This document shows positions 24,701-52,500 of a stretch of 64,000 nucleotides of DNA, piece by piece. Position 1 is the first letter of the stretch, and each line of letters begins with the position of its first letter. The stretch is from Struthio camelus (lineage: Eukaryota; Chordata; Aves; Struthioniformes; Struthionidae), in the NCBI RefSeq assembly GCF_040807025.1, contig NC_090967.1:7804001-7868000 (forward strand), written 5' to 3'. Both the position numbers and the translations under genes were made by a program. The notes under the pieces were generated by a model. That model was not told the DNA's origin. It worked only from the letters and a program-made list of their open reading frames with translations, and searched no databases.

Positions 24701-27700
24701 AGCGGGGACAGAGCCGGGCACCGAGCGGGGACAGAGCCGGGCACCGAGCGGGGACAGAGCCGGGTGCGGAGCGGGGACAGAGCCGGGCACCGAGCGGGAC
24801 AGAGCCGGGCACCGAGCGGGACAGAGCCGGGTGCGGAGCGGGGACAGAGCCGGGCACCGAGGGGGGACAGAGCCGGGCACCGAGCGGGACAGAGCCGGGC
24901 ACCGAGCGGGGACAGAGCCGGGTGCGGAGCGGGGACAGAGCCGGGCACCGAGCGGGGACAGAGCCGGGTGCGGAGCGGGGACAGAGCCGGGCACCGAGCG
25001 GGACAGAGCCGGGCACCGAGGGGGGACAGAGCCGGGTGCGGAGCGGGGACAGAGCCGGGTGCGGAGCGGGGACAGAGCCGGGCACCGAGCGGGGACAGAG
25101 CCGGGCACCGAGGGGGGACAGAGCCGGGTGCGGAGCGGGGACAGAGCCGGGCACCGAGCGGGGACAGAGCCGGGCACCGAGCGGGGACAGAGCCGGGTGC
25201 GGAGCGGGGACAGAGCCGGGCACCGAGCGGGGACAGAGCCGGGCACCGAGGGGGGACAGAGCCGGGTGCGGAGCGGGGACAGAGCCGGGTGCGGAGCGGG
25301 GACAGAGCCGGGCACCGAGCGGGGACAGAGCCGGGCACCGAGCGGGACAGAGCCGGGCACCGAGCGGGACAGAGCCGGGTGCGGAGCGGGGACAGAGCCG
25401 GGCACCGAGGGGGGACAGAGCCGGGTGCGGAGCGGGGACAGAGCCGGGCACCGAGCGGGGACAGAGCCGGGCACCGAGCGGGGACAGAGCCGGGTGCGGA
25501 GCGGGGACAGAGCCGGGCACCGAGCGGGGACAGAGCCGGGCACCGAGCGGGACAGAGCCGGGTGCGGAGCGGGGACAGAGCCGGGCACCGAGCAGGACAG
25601 AGCCGGGTGCGGAGCGGGGACAGAGCCGGGCACCGAGCGGGGACAGAGCCGGGCACCGAGCAGGACAGAGCCGGGTGCGGAGCGGGGACAGAGCCGGGCA
25701 CCGAGCGGGGACAGAGCCGGGCACCGAGCGGGACAGAGCCGGGTGCGGAGCGGGGACAGAGCCGGGCACCGAGGGGGGACAGAGCCGGGCACCGAGGGGG
25801 GACAGAGCCGGGTGCGGAGCGGGGACAGAGCCGGGCACCGAGCGGGACAGAGCCGGGCACCGAGCGGGGACAGAGCCGGGCACCGAGCGGGGACAGAGCC
25901 GGGTGCGGAGCGGGGACAGAGCCGGGTGCGGAGCGGGGACAGAGCCGGGCACCGAGCGGGACAGAGCCGGGCACCGAGGGGGGACAGAGCCGGGTGCGGA
26001 GCGGGGACAGAGCCGGGCACCGAGCGGGGACAGAGCCGGGCACCGAGGGGGGACAGAGCCGGGTGCGGAGCGGGGACAGAGCCGGGCACCGAGCGGGGAC
26101 AGAGCCGGGCACCGAGGGGGGACAGAGCCGGGTGCGGAGCGGGGACAGAGCCGGGTGCGGAGCGGGGACAGAGCCGGGCACCGAGCGGGACAGAGCCGGG
26201 TGCGGAGCGGGGACAGAGCCGGGCACCGAGCGGGGACAGAGCCGGGCACCGAGCGGGACAGAGCCGGGTGCGGAGCGGGGACAGAGCCGGGCACCGAGCG
26301 GGACAGAGCCGGGTGCGGAGCGGGGACAGAGCCGGGCACCGAGCGGGGACAGAGCCGGGCACCGAGCGGGACAGAGCCGGGCACCGAGCGGGACAGAGCC
26401 GGGTGCGGAGCGGGACAGAGCCGGGCACCGAGCGGGACAGAGCCGGGCACCGAGCAGGGACAGAGCCGGGTGCGGAGCGGGACAGAGCCGGGTGCGGAGC
26501 GGGGACAGAGCCGGGCACCGAGCAGGACAGAGCCGGGTGCGGAGCGGGGACAGAGCCGGGCACCGAGGGGTGACAGAGCCGGGCACCGAGCGGGACAGAG
26601 CCGGGCACCGAGGGGGGACAGAGCCGGGTGCGGAGCGGGACAGAGCCGGGTGCGGAGCGGGGACAGAGCCGGGCACCGAGCGGGACAGAGCCGGGCACCG
26701 AGGGGGGACAGAGCCGGGTGCGGAGCGGGACAGAGCCGGGCACCGAGCGGGACAGAGCCGGGCACCGAGCGGGGACAGAGCCGGGTGCCGAGCAGGACGG
26801 AGCCGGGTGCGGAGCGGGGACAGAGCCGGGCACCGAGCGGGACAGAGCCGGGCACCGAGCGGGGACAGAGCCGGGCACCGAGGGGGGACAGAGCCGGGCA
26901 CCGAGCGGGACAGAGCCGGGTGCGGAGCGGGGACAGAGCCGGGCACCGAGCGGGGACAGAGCCGGGCACCGAGCGGGACAGAGCCGGGTGCGGAGCGGGA
27001 CAGAGCCGGGCACCGAGCAGGGACAGAGCCGGGTGCGGAGCGGGGACAGAGCCGGGCACCGAGCGGGACAGAGCCGGGCACCGAGCAGGACAGAGCCGGG
27101 TGCGGAGCGGGGACAGAGCCGGGTGCGGAGCGGGGACAGAGCCGGGCACCGAGCGGGGACAGAGCCGGGCACCGAGCGGGACAGAGCCGGGCACCGAGCG
27201 GGACAGAGCCGGGTGCGGAGCGGGGACAGAGCCGGGCACCGAGCGGGACAGAGCCGGGTGCGGAGCGGGGACAGAGCCGGGCACCGAGCGGGACAGAGCC
27301 GGGTGCGGAGCGGGACAGAGCCGGGTGCGGAGCGGGACAGAGCCGGGCACCGAGCGGGACAGAGCCGGGCACCGAGGGGGGACAGAGCTGGGTGCGGAGC
27401 GGGACAGAGCCGGGTGCGGAGCGGGGACAGAGCCGGGCACCGAGCAGGACAGAGCCGGGCACCGAGCGGGGACAGAGCCGGGCACCGAGGGGGGACAGAG
27501 CCGGGCACCGAGCGGGACAGAGCCGGGTACCGAGCAGGACAGAGCTGGGTGCGGAGCGGGGACAGAGCCGGGCACCGAGCGGGACAGAGCCGGGCACCGA
27601 GCGGGGACAGAGCCGGGCACCGAGGGGGGACAGAGCCGGGCACCGAGCGGGACAGAGCCGGGTACCGAGCAGGACAGAGCTGGGTGCGGAGCGGGACAGA

Positions 27701-28768
27701 GCCGGGTGCGGAGCGGGGACAGAGCCGGGCACCGAGCAGGACAGAGCCGGGCACCGAGCGGGGACAGAGCCGGGCACCGAGGGGGGACAGAGCCGGGCAC
27801 CGAGCGGGACAGAGCCGGGTACCGAGCAGGACAGAGCTGGGTGCGGAGCGGGGACAGAGCCGGGCACCGAGGGGGGACAGAGCCGGGCACCGAGCGGGAC
27901 AGAGCCGGGCACCGAGCAGGACAGAGCCGGGTGCGGAGCGGGACAGAGCCGGGCACCGAGCGGGGACAGAGCCGGGCACCGAGCGGGACAGAGCCGGGCA
28001 CCGAGCAGGACAGAGCCGGGTGCGGAGCGGGGACAGAGCCGGGCACCGAGGGGGGACAGAGCCGGGCACCGAGCGGGGACAGAGCCGGGCACCGAGCGGG
28101 ACAGAGCCGGGTGCGGAGCGGGACAGAGCCGGGCACCGAGCGGGGACAGAGCCGGGCACCGAGCGGGACAGAGCCGGGTGCGGAGCGGGGACAGAGCCGG
28201 GTGCGGAGCGGGGACAGAGCCGGGCACCGAGCGGGACAGAGCCGGGTGCGGAGCGGGACAGAGCCGGGTGCGGAGCGGGGACAGAGCCGGGCACCGAGCG
28301 GGGACAGAGCCGGGCACCGAGCGGGACAGAGCCGGGTGCGGAGCGGGACAGAGCCGGGTGCGGAGCGGGGACAGAGCCGGGCACCGAGCGGGGACAGAGC
28401 CGGGCACCGAGCGGGGACAGAGCCGGGTGCGGAGCGGGGACAGAGCCGGGCACCGAGCGGGACAGAGCCGGGTGCGGAGCGGGACAGAGCCGGGTGCGGA
28501 GCGGGGACAGAGCCGGGCACCGAGCGGGGACAGAGCCGGGCACCGAGCGGGACAGAGCCGGGTGCGGAGCGGGACAGAGCCGGGCACCGAGCGGGGACAG
28601 AGCCGGGCACCGAGCGGGGACAGAGCCGGGTACCGAGCAGGACAGAGCCGGGTGCGGAGCAGGACAGAGCCGGGCACCGAGCGGGACAGAGCCGGGTGCG
28701 GAGCGGGACAGAGCCGGGTGCGGAGCGGGACAGAGCCGGGCACCGAGCGGGACAGAGCCGGGCGCGGA
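21783..28768. repeat. Large minisatellite, 22/23-bp unit, about 7 kb
   Basis: Uninterrupted tandem array; dividing its length by the unit gives roughly 310 copies. Each unit is GGGACAGAGCCGGG followed by either TGCGGAGC or CACCGAGC. Further variants are an extra G (23 bp), GCAGGAC, GAGGGGGGACA and rare GGTCAGAG, GACAGACCC and GAGCTGGG forms. Units at both ends are more degenerate (for example GCCGAGTTAGAGCC near 21815), as in arrays homogenised from the centre. The plus strand carries about twice as many Gs as Cs per unit. Open frames longer than 2,300 codons run through it on both strands because the units happen to lack stops; I treat them as non-coding. Confidence 0.97.
22037..24724. repeat. 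Higher-order tandem duplication of 1,344 bp inside the 22/23-bp minisatellite
   Basis: Rare unit variants recur in the same order exactly 1,344 bases apart: GACAGACCC at 22261/23605 (unit starts), GGTGAC at 22351/23695, GTCAGAG at 22241/23585 and 22822/24166, and GCCAGGTG near 23279/24623. Left and right limits are about 22.04/23.38 and 23.38/24.72 kb. After that the first copy continues with a GAGGGGGGACA unit where the second has GAGCGGGGACA. Confidence 0.85.
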
Positions 28769-30917
28769 CGGAGGCGGCCGCCGCAGACCGACGGGCGCTG
28801 CCGCCCTCTGCCGAAAGCGCCGCGTCTCCGGCCCATCCCGGGCTGCGGCGGGGGCCGCTGCCAGGAGCTGTCTACCCCGCGCCCCGCCACAGCCCACCAG
28901 CACGGGCTGCCCCTCGTCGCCTGGCGCGGACGGCTTCAGGGGGCACTGCCCTGCCAGGGCCGCCGTGGTCCAGCGGCCACAGCCTTGCGTCTGTTCCCTC
29001 CGCAGCCCCTGTCCGGGGGCGTTTCGGGATATCGGCCCTGCTCAGTGTCTGCGTGGCACCTTCCGTGACGCCCCGGGCTCAGCGGGGGCTCTGAGCTGGG
29101 GCCGTAAAACACGGCCCTCTTCGGGGGGATGTCTGCAAGGAAGAGATTCTGCGTCAGGTCTGACACTTCCGTTAGCTGCTGTGTTTCTGCCGCAAGGCTG
29201 GAAGCTCCCAGTGGGTTGCTCCTGGCAAAGACTTTGTGACAGTAACACACCAGCTGTCTTCGTTTTCTTTCTCATCTCTTGCAGACCACTTCTCATTTTC
29301 CTCCTCCTTCCCTCTTCTCCCTGGTGATGTTTCCTCCTTCGTTTTGATCTTGCTGTGCACTCTGAGCCAATCTCCTTCCCAGTCTAGATCTAGCTTTCCC
29401 AGTTGTTTCAAACTATCACTGCCAGCTTGTGAGGCTCGGGAAGGGTTCACCACAGCACCTGGGCAGCCTCCTAACCTGGGAAATGGGATTCCAGCTCAGC
29501 TCTGTGGGGTTGAGCTAGAATGCTCGGTGCTGGAGAGACACTGAGCAGTGAAGCCCCACACTGCATTTTCAAACAGCTAGAAGGGATAAAATGTTCACTG
29601 GCAGCAGGGCACTTCCTGGTGACTGAGCAGAAAAACCTTGCCCAAAGTTGGGGCCAGGAGAAGACTGTATAACCCTGCACTGCCTTTGGTGCTGAAAGCT
29701 CAGCTGACAGAGGTGAATTTTGGTAACTAACTCTCCAGCAGCTCAAGGAAACACTTGCTCAAGTTAAGAAATAATAGCAAAGCAGAGGATGCAACGGGGT
29801 CCTGATTCAGCAACGTGCAGGGACACCTGCTTGGCTTCCCGAACATCACTGTCCGTATACACCAGCTGAACCAGGGATCCTGTGTTCCTGCATTGATGAG
29901 AGAGCAGTTCTCATAGTCTGGTTGCAAGCTGCTTTTTAAAGCAATGAAAACTTTCTCTATTAAGTTATTGGTCAAGCAGCTGCAACAAAATACAGCTGGG
30001 ATGTCCCTGCCCCCTCCCCTTCACTCCCAAGCACCTGGAACTCAAATGTATCCTTGAATTGGGGCCAGAATGGAGAAAGGGAAAGCGACTCTGAGATGTT
30101 GGCAATGCTATCTAGCAAGGTGTGCTGACATCCTGACAGGCCCAGGGACTGGACATCACTTACTGGGCTGGCACCTCGCTCTCTCTGGGGACTCACCTTG
30201 GTGCTGTAACTGCTGCAAACACGGGCCATGAAGATAGTTGCTCTGAAGAAGCAACTCTCTCTTGTTCAGAGCAACTCTCTTGTCTCACAAGAAAGAGAGT
30301 GGGGTATTGATGCTGTGAAAGGCCAAACTATGGAGAGACCACTGAAGGAAGAAGTTATAAACTTTTAATTGAAGGCAAGAGCTCATGGGAATGGCACAGG
30401 TATTAGAGGAGCAGACAGAATTTAGGTGGAAACTAGAACTGCTGTTTGCGAATATCTCTTGTTTCTGTCTCAGCCAGGCTGTCGTACGCTGGTTGGAATG
30501 AGACTGGGACCAGCAAGTCCCAGCACAAACTGGGCAGATAACAAGCTAAGACAGAGAACTAACAGCTGTATCAGGCTTTTATGGGCCTGCTGAAAGATTG
30601 TGGCAACACACTCCAGAGTGGACTGGAAAAGGTGAGAGTGATCCTAGCCCCTGGCATGTGGGAACACTGAATGGGTGTCCTGAACTCCGTCATGCCAGCG
30701 GTGGCACCTGCGGAGCGGTAGGGAAGCTGCGAGCAAGACAGAGAAACAACAGCAGATGGAGCAAGAGAAACCAAGACAAGCAGGGAGGGAAGAAGGCAGG
30801 GAGGTTGCTCCTTTGGAAAGTGGAGTGAGCATCTGTTTACCTTGCCATAGGGAACGAGCAGAGGGCTTGCTTTGCCTGTCCCGCTCCTCCTGGGAGGAGA
30901 TTGGGAATGAGCAGAGC
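28769..30917. other. Spacer between the two large arrays
   Basis: It begins with about 200 bases of unique CpG-rich DNA (28770-28960) and then becomes ordinary unique sequence. I see no exon, repeat family or RNA gene that I can support. Confidence 0.5.
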
Positions 30918-45472
<14,555 letters not shown>

Positions 45473-48400
45473 CCTGCTCTGCCCTTGGCCCCTTGAGAGG
45501 CTTCATTGTGAAGAAAAGACAAAAAGAGAAATTTTAAACATGACAGGAAAAAATTTTAATTTTTGATGATGTAATGATTGCAAATTGTCTGATCTGTGGA
45601 GTGGCAAGTGCTCAGTGTTATCCTGGAGTCTCATGTCTCTGTCCACAGAGTAGTTGATTTCATATTTTTAACAAATTGCTTTTATTTCACAGTTAATGGG
45701 GATATGCCTCATTTCTTCAGCACCTTGTTCACTTCTTAATTTTTACCAAACAGCTAAGGTGGCCTCATCTTGAGCTTTCCTTTGTTGCTTAGCCACTTTT
45801 TTGTTTCTTTTCATTTCCATGGTATATGTAGAGAAAATAACTTTCCAGCCAAGATTGTGAATTCACTGGACTGTGGGAGTGTGGAATGCTACTGGTCCCT
45901 TTGCCTTGTGCTACAGGGTGCCTCTGGTGTAATTTGTTAATCCTGCCTGCTTTCCCCCCACCTTGCCTTTCCCTTCTCCAGGACACGCTCCATGGTTCAC
46001 TGTGACGAAATGTTGGGGAGGAGCAATTGCTCTCCAACTATTGCAAAAAAAAAAAAAAAGGCAAAACAAAAAAAGCCATCACTCTTCCATTCTTTATAAG
46101 TTTTAGTTCTGAGTTACTTTTTTTTCTTCTTATCAATTATAAAAGGTATGAAGACTGTGATTTTTTTTTTTTAAATTATTGATGTTCTATACATAGTTTG
46201 CTACATGTTACTTTATTTTGTTCATGGACTACGAATGATGGAAGCTCTTGGAGCAATAGCTGCTGAGCCTGGGGAAGTGCCTGACTGTAATGGTGGGGTA
46301 GTTGTGGGGTTGTTTTTGTTTTCTTCTCCACATACACGTGCACACACACATCCCCCATGCACCACAAGCACGTGCGTGCACATGCTAGGCTCAATTTGCA
46401 GAAAAAACTCCCTTTTGTTGAGTAGAGTATATGACATCAAGTGAGTGACTTCTCTATGCAGCAGATATCAAAAGCACATTACGTAATTGTTGCATTTAAA
46501 CACCAGACTTTGGCTGGATTGAAAAATCTTAGTCTTGTGCCACCCTCTCGTTCTTTTCTTGCTGCTAGTAGCAAACAAGCCTTGTTTTCACATTTTGTGC
46601 CAGTGTGTTGTATAAATTTGTAAGAACGCTTCGGTCCTGTCCAGCTTTTGTGGACTTCTAGAAAGGACCAGAGCTGGTGGGTCACAGACTTTGGGACGTA
46701 CGTAGGATTCTTACTTGAAAAGATTGTGGAGAGCTCTTGGAGGGAGTGGCAATTTTCTTTCTTCTATTTATGCATTCCCCAGAGGCACATGCTGTTGTGT
46801 TTCTCTTTAGAGAGGAGTATGGATTCTCTTTGGAGGACTTGCACACATACTTGCTCCAGGGTGCATGTGATAATCAAGTAGTCGTGGCTGGAGCGTGTGG
46901 CTGCTATGGAATCCAGAAAAACCCTACTGTGGATGCACTTTTGTTTAGCAGGAGAGTAGAGGCAGAGACAGCAGGGTTTGCTGGTGCAGACAGAAGTTAG
47001 TGGAAGTAGTTCTGGATTCTAGATGCTAAATGAAACTCCACTGAGCAGAAGGGTGTGAAGCCTTTGCATGTTACAGAGATTTTTCCAGGAGTCAAGGCAA
47101 GTGAACAAATGTGCTGAAGATCTGTTGCCTGCCTGGAAGACTGCAGGGCAGGGCAAGGCAAGGAGCGAGTAGAAAACAGGGAGATCTGACCCACTTCTAG
47201 ACGTGTGTGGTTTAGCCATCACTAATGCTTGTTTCAATTCCAAGAAGTAGCATTGGGTCCAAGTTCTCTGGATCAACCAGATTGCCCCCTTAAAGGCTAT
47301 TAGGCTGCCAGTAGATAAAGACTAAATGAGCTGCACTGTTGAAGGGGGCTGTTGATATTTTGTCTCTTTTGTAGACAGAGCACTACATCAGTGTTTTGCA
47401 CAACATGTAAGAGTCAATCTTCTCTGTCAGAGATGCTTCAGATGCTTTGATCTAGAACACTAAAATCTGGAGTCAGGTTATTTGGAGTAATTCTGTTTAT
47501 AGGTCCCTCTTGTTTTCCAGAGTAGCTGAGGGAAGCCTCTGTATGTCTCAGAGCACTACAGAAGAAAGCAAGTTCTGCTAGGTGTGATTGGAGAGCTAAA
47601 GCTGGAACAGTAGCCATGGGACCAACAGTTGAAGAGCCAGAATCTGGCTGAGTGACGATGCTAAGGGGAACACGGCATCTCTTTAGTATAGCCATGCTCT
47701 GGATTGCATTTAATGTTTGGGAGGAATGAGACGGATTCCCTTGTGTCAGACAGCTTTGCATCGATTTTACAGCTTTTTTTGTCTTATGCCAAAATGATCC
47801 ATTTTGTAGAAAGTGTCCTATAAAAAAGGAACTTATAATCGTTTTAGTGTACTCTAAATGCTGGTCATCTGAAACAGATGGCAGCACCAGTTTCTTCTGC
47901 TTTCCTGATCCTATTGTAAATGGTTCACACGACAACTATCGCCAGCAATTAGCCTGGCACTGAGAAATACAGGCTCTTGGAAATAACTTCCCAGAAGTTG
48001 TTTTTTTTTCCAAGGTGAATGATGGTGGTACTTCCCACTTGAATCAGAAACTTTTTGTATTCTCCCCTTCTTTGTAAGAGCTGCTGCCCTGGCACAGGAG
48101 GAGGGATCTAAGCTCCCCTGTCTTTTACAGAGTGAATCTGTGTTGTTATGGGGAACTGTGGGAGGCTGTGGGCACAGGGTACAACTTAGGCATCTGCTGT
48201 ACCTTGCTGACCAACTGCTTGGTGTAGCTGTTGGCCTAGTAACTGACTAGGCATGATGGTTATTGCAAAGGGAAGAGGAGCACATTATATGAGGGCTGAC
48301 CCATGAGTTCCTGAAACCTCATTCTGATTTAGGGGAGGAAAGGGCCAGACTTATAATCTGGAGGTGTCTGTGGGCTGTACTGTTTGTGAGAAGATACCAG

Positions 48401-49560
48401 TGTTAGCATGTGCTTTTCCTAGCAAGCAGTAGCTTGTGTGCCTCCAGCTTGGCCAGTAAAGCATTTCTACAGAACTGGTTCGCTTCTCTGTTGTTTGTTG
48501 CCTGGCCTTTGGCAAATGCCTGCCCTAGCAAAAGTGCCAAACCTTAAACCAAATTTGCCTATATCATCTTTTCTGCGAGTGAGGCCAGTCGGAATTTTCC
48601 ACAGATTGCAACAACAGATTGACCTTTAGAAAAGTGATGGGGTAGGGTTCTTGTACAGAATCTGGAATCTGAGTCTGAGGAAATGGTCTCTTGGCTAACC
48701 TCTGCTCCTTGTGCACTTTTTATTTTTGTTCTGCTGAAGAAACCAACATACTCTGAACCAGTTTGAAACTTGAAGTCAGTGAGGAGAGGACCATCCCATT
48801 TCTTTGTACCATTCTGTGTGGATTGGCTACCTGGTGAGCAACAGCCCCTTCCCGCTTCAGCGTGTCAGATAGTTCCAACCCCTTCTGCCTGTCTCCCCTT
48901 CTCCTGGAGCTGGATTCTTTGGTCTCTTGTTGTTGCTTCCTAGCAATGTTGGCCTTGCTTTCAACTATGTTTTTTTCATGTGTTTTATTGGTTTGAAAAA
49001 AAAAAAAAAAAAGTACTTCCAGAGTGTGCTGACCATTGTATTGTACTGTACAGAGCCCAGGTTGTTAGAGTCCAGCAGAGATAGTGTGTTATGCAGCACC
49101 CAGTTTTAAGAGTATGGTTTGTGCCAATGCCCCTTCTTTAGTAGTGCCAGAGACTCTTTACAAGTGCCAATGTGGTGGAAATTATTTGGTTATACTTGTA
49201 TATTATAGGATCCTGATTTAAGACAATTTAAACATTATCCTATTTAAAAAGATACTATATAAAATGCTGTTTTTAAACCTTGTCATTTGCAATGCATGTA
49301 TTGTTGTGCGTGTTGGGGTGGGGGGAGGGAAGAGGGTAGGGGAAAGGAGTTTCTGAATAAGATGCCCAGTGTCAGGGTCTATTCAGGCTCCCAACTGTCT
49401 CATTCCAGTCCAGGAGTGTGATTGTTTCTTGGAATGATCCAACTCTGACTGCTGGGCACCAACCCTTATTACAGAAATATCTGATGGAAATTGATTTTCA
49501 TATCTTTCTCCTGAAATAAATTCTCTGTTTGAAATTGGAATAAATTTTGTTCCTAAAAAC
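45473..49560 (+). other. GNA11: GNA11 3' untranslated region (inferred extent)
   Basis: AT-rich sequence without coding exons follows the stop. Two AATAAA signals at 49515-49520 and 49539-49544 are the first good cluster, giving a UTR of about 4.1 kb. A CA-rich tract (46331-46383) and A-tracts near 46045 and 48998 lie inside. Earlier weak signals could give shorter forms. Confidence 0.45.
49539..49544 (+). terminator. GNA11: Candidate polyadenylation signal of GNA11
   Basis: AATAAA, paired with another AATAAA 24 bases upstream, followed by a T-rich stretch at 49579-49620 that could serve as the downstream element. Confidence 0.45.
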
Positions 49561-52500
49561 CGTAGTGGTGATGCATGCATTTCTTTGCTCTTGCTTCTTC
49601 TCTCCCTTTCTTTCTGGTTGGCTGAACAACTTTTGTACCTTATGAGACCTGCATCTGAGTGAAGGCCATTCTGCCTGCCTAGCTAGTAATGTTGTCCCTG
49701 CTCAGGAAATCAGGAGTCTGAGGCATAGAAACAAAATGTGTCTTGGTAAATATAATGTGTAATATACATTAACTATATGAAATGTAGTGTGCAAACAATA
49801 GTTCTTAACTCTGATTGGAAGAGTGGCTGACTAGGGTTTTAAGATGGAGGGATGGAATGGTGACACCTTAACTTAAAACTCACAGGAGATTTTGGAGTGG
49901 AATTGTTATGTGAAGCTGTCAGTTTTCACTGCTACCGTTTGTTGTAATGTCCGCCCATTCCCAGGACAGTTCTTGTGAAATGTACGTTGTCCATAGAAGA
50001 AACTTTGAGACCCCAATTCCAATCCTGCTTCCAGTCTGGTTTACTGGAAACGTGGGCTAAAACATGAAGCAATACTTAAATTTCTCCTTTAAGAGTCTAG
50101 AGATGATTGATTGTGACAGCTTTCATGAAGGGAATTCCTGGGATGGAGTTCCTGGAGTTTAATGCTTCTCCCCCAGGAATATTTCAGATTAAATCAGTTG
50201 GGAATGGGTGGAGGTGTATGACTTTCCTTCTATGTAGTTTAATGCACAGGTGGAGCTTGCAGATACTGGACAAACTGAGATGCTGTGCTTCATCTTGAAC
50301 TGAGAAGATCACTCCTGTCTGGTTGGTCGTTATACTGGCAGATATTTGTGTCATAGATGCTTTCTAATTAAGGGTGAATGTGTGATGCTTTCCTCAGTAT
50401 CTCTGTGTTCTCATCCACTGGAAAGCATGAAATAGTAGCTGAATGAAAAGCTTTTTTATCTGCTCCATGTGGGTCATGTGCTATGCCATTCTTTGCAAAG
50501 AGACTATAATATGCTCCATATAAATAAAACATGGCAGCAGATTAATGTCTTGCTCCTTAAAGAGTCTAAAAGTCTGAAAACTAATGGCCAGCCTTCCCAA
50601 CTGACTGCAAGAGGGCCCTGTGTTTTAGCCCTTTCCAGCCTTATGGTAGGTGTGCAGACTGTCTGGACTTGCTGCATATATGCAGTATGGCTGCTGTCCT
50701 TGAAGTTAGTGGCTTGTCTTCAGTTTACTTAGTCACTTCCATGCTGGCTGTAAGATGTCACTACTAACACCAGAACAGCTCCTTGGGTTTGTGTACCTAA
50801 CTGCATTTCCATCCTTTTTCTGCACACTTTTATATAAAAAAAAAAAAAAAAGACGCTTAAGAAGAGAGAATGCAGGGTTTGCCTTGTCCTTGGACAGTCA
50901 TCATTGCCATAGTAGGAGAAAGCTCTTTGAGTCTGAGTGATTTGAATAAGTATCATAATAACTTGAGAAAAGCTTTTTTTATTTATATATTTAATATCCT
51001 TATGCCTCTGAGCGAACAAAGCATTAAGAAGTAATGGGAAAATCTCAGGATGGAAATGAAGGTTTCTATAGAACACTATGGACAAAATCTATCTTTCTTC
51101 TCTAGTTTGTTAAACTAGCTGAAAAGAAAGTGTACGTGTGGTCTCCTGAAAAGAAACTGTACGTGTGGTCTCCTGTGCATGATATCTCAGTTGCTTCCCA
51201 GGGAAGATTAGCACCATTCAGCATAGCTGTATTTGAGCTATTTGTCTTATGTGATGCAGTCCGATCCAGAATTCAAGCCTGTTTCAACTTGGGTGGCAAT
51301 CTTGTGGCTTTTTAATATTTTTTTTGTGGCTCCAGTGTTGGAGATTATATGACAAGACTGGCATTTGGGCTGTGTGAAAGCTTCTGGGTAACCTAGCTCA
51401 CCAGGTGGAAAAAGATGTGGCTTGGTGGGACTGCTGATGCTGATATTGCCCAAGGGTGCTTTGCGTGCCCAGCCAGGTGGTGGTATCTCTTGTCACTGGC
51501 CACTGCTGCCCATGCACTGTTCCTGGAATTGCACCTCCCTTCACTTAAGGTGTGTATCTGTAGCTCTTGGCCATGAAAAAAGTATTGGTATGAAGCATCT
51601 AAAAGGCTGGTCCCTCCTGCTATGCTGGTTCACATACTGCCTCCCAGTAGTTCAGAGCTTTGATTTCTACTATTGCAAACAGAGCTGCCAGCTTCAATGA
51701 GGCTCTCTGCAAAGTAGAGGAGATGTAGGATGAGTATGTTAGTGGGAACACGCTGTTCCGGAAAGCATTTGAAAGTCTGGTTAGACAAGAAGACTCGGCT
51801 CAACTTCTGCTTTGCAGTGTTTGATTTGGAACAAATTGTAGGCTGTAAAGAAACCTAATGGAAACAGGTGCCTGGTTCAGCTTAGCCACTTAGTTTACTT
51901 CCAAATTGAAACCTTATGCTTCTTTGAAAAGGAATTTTAGAGGTAAGTTCTTGGATCAATTCAGGAGTTTGAGAGATACCCTTGGGGAACGTGTGCTGTT
52001 GCTAACCCAAAGAGGGCAGTGTGTGCACATAAAATCTGTACAAGGGGAACACATTTATACTACAATAACAACATTATCCACATCAAAAATCACTGATAAC
52101 GTTGTTCAATTACAGCTTCTCAGTCATGTGAATGCCCTGGGGAGGCTATCAGAAATTTTTAATTACTAAGTTTGGGAAGTACTTGGTATCTTGAATTCTT
52201 TGGTCCAGTGTTTTTGTACTTTAAACATGTATCTTTTTTCTTCTTTTTTTCCTTCCCTCCTTTCTATGCAGTTAGAAGATTGCAACTCAAGTTTGAAACC
52301 TCTGTGTGCTACAAGACTAGCTAGGTCCCTCTAACAATAGAGAGGTTTTATCCCCTCTTTGTCCAAAGGTTGCTTTAGTTTCTTCAGCTGACGCTACTTT
52401 TTCTGTCACTAGCCCACCCTCATTGCTTGGGTGAGAATCACACTCCTCACCTCAGCTGGGCAGATTTCTGTTATATTTATCTTGTCTGTGGAGTTTTATT

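Noticed and set aside
21778-29327. Open frames of 900 to 2,438 codons on both strands of the 22/23-bp array
   Set aside because: They exist because the repeat unit lacks stop triplets. Several frames on both strands are open at once, the predicted chains are low-complexity, and they share no domain with known proteins.
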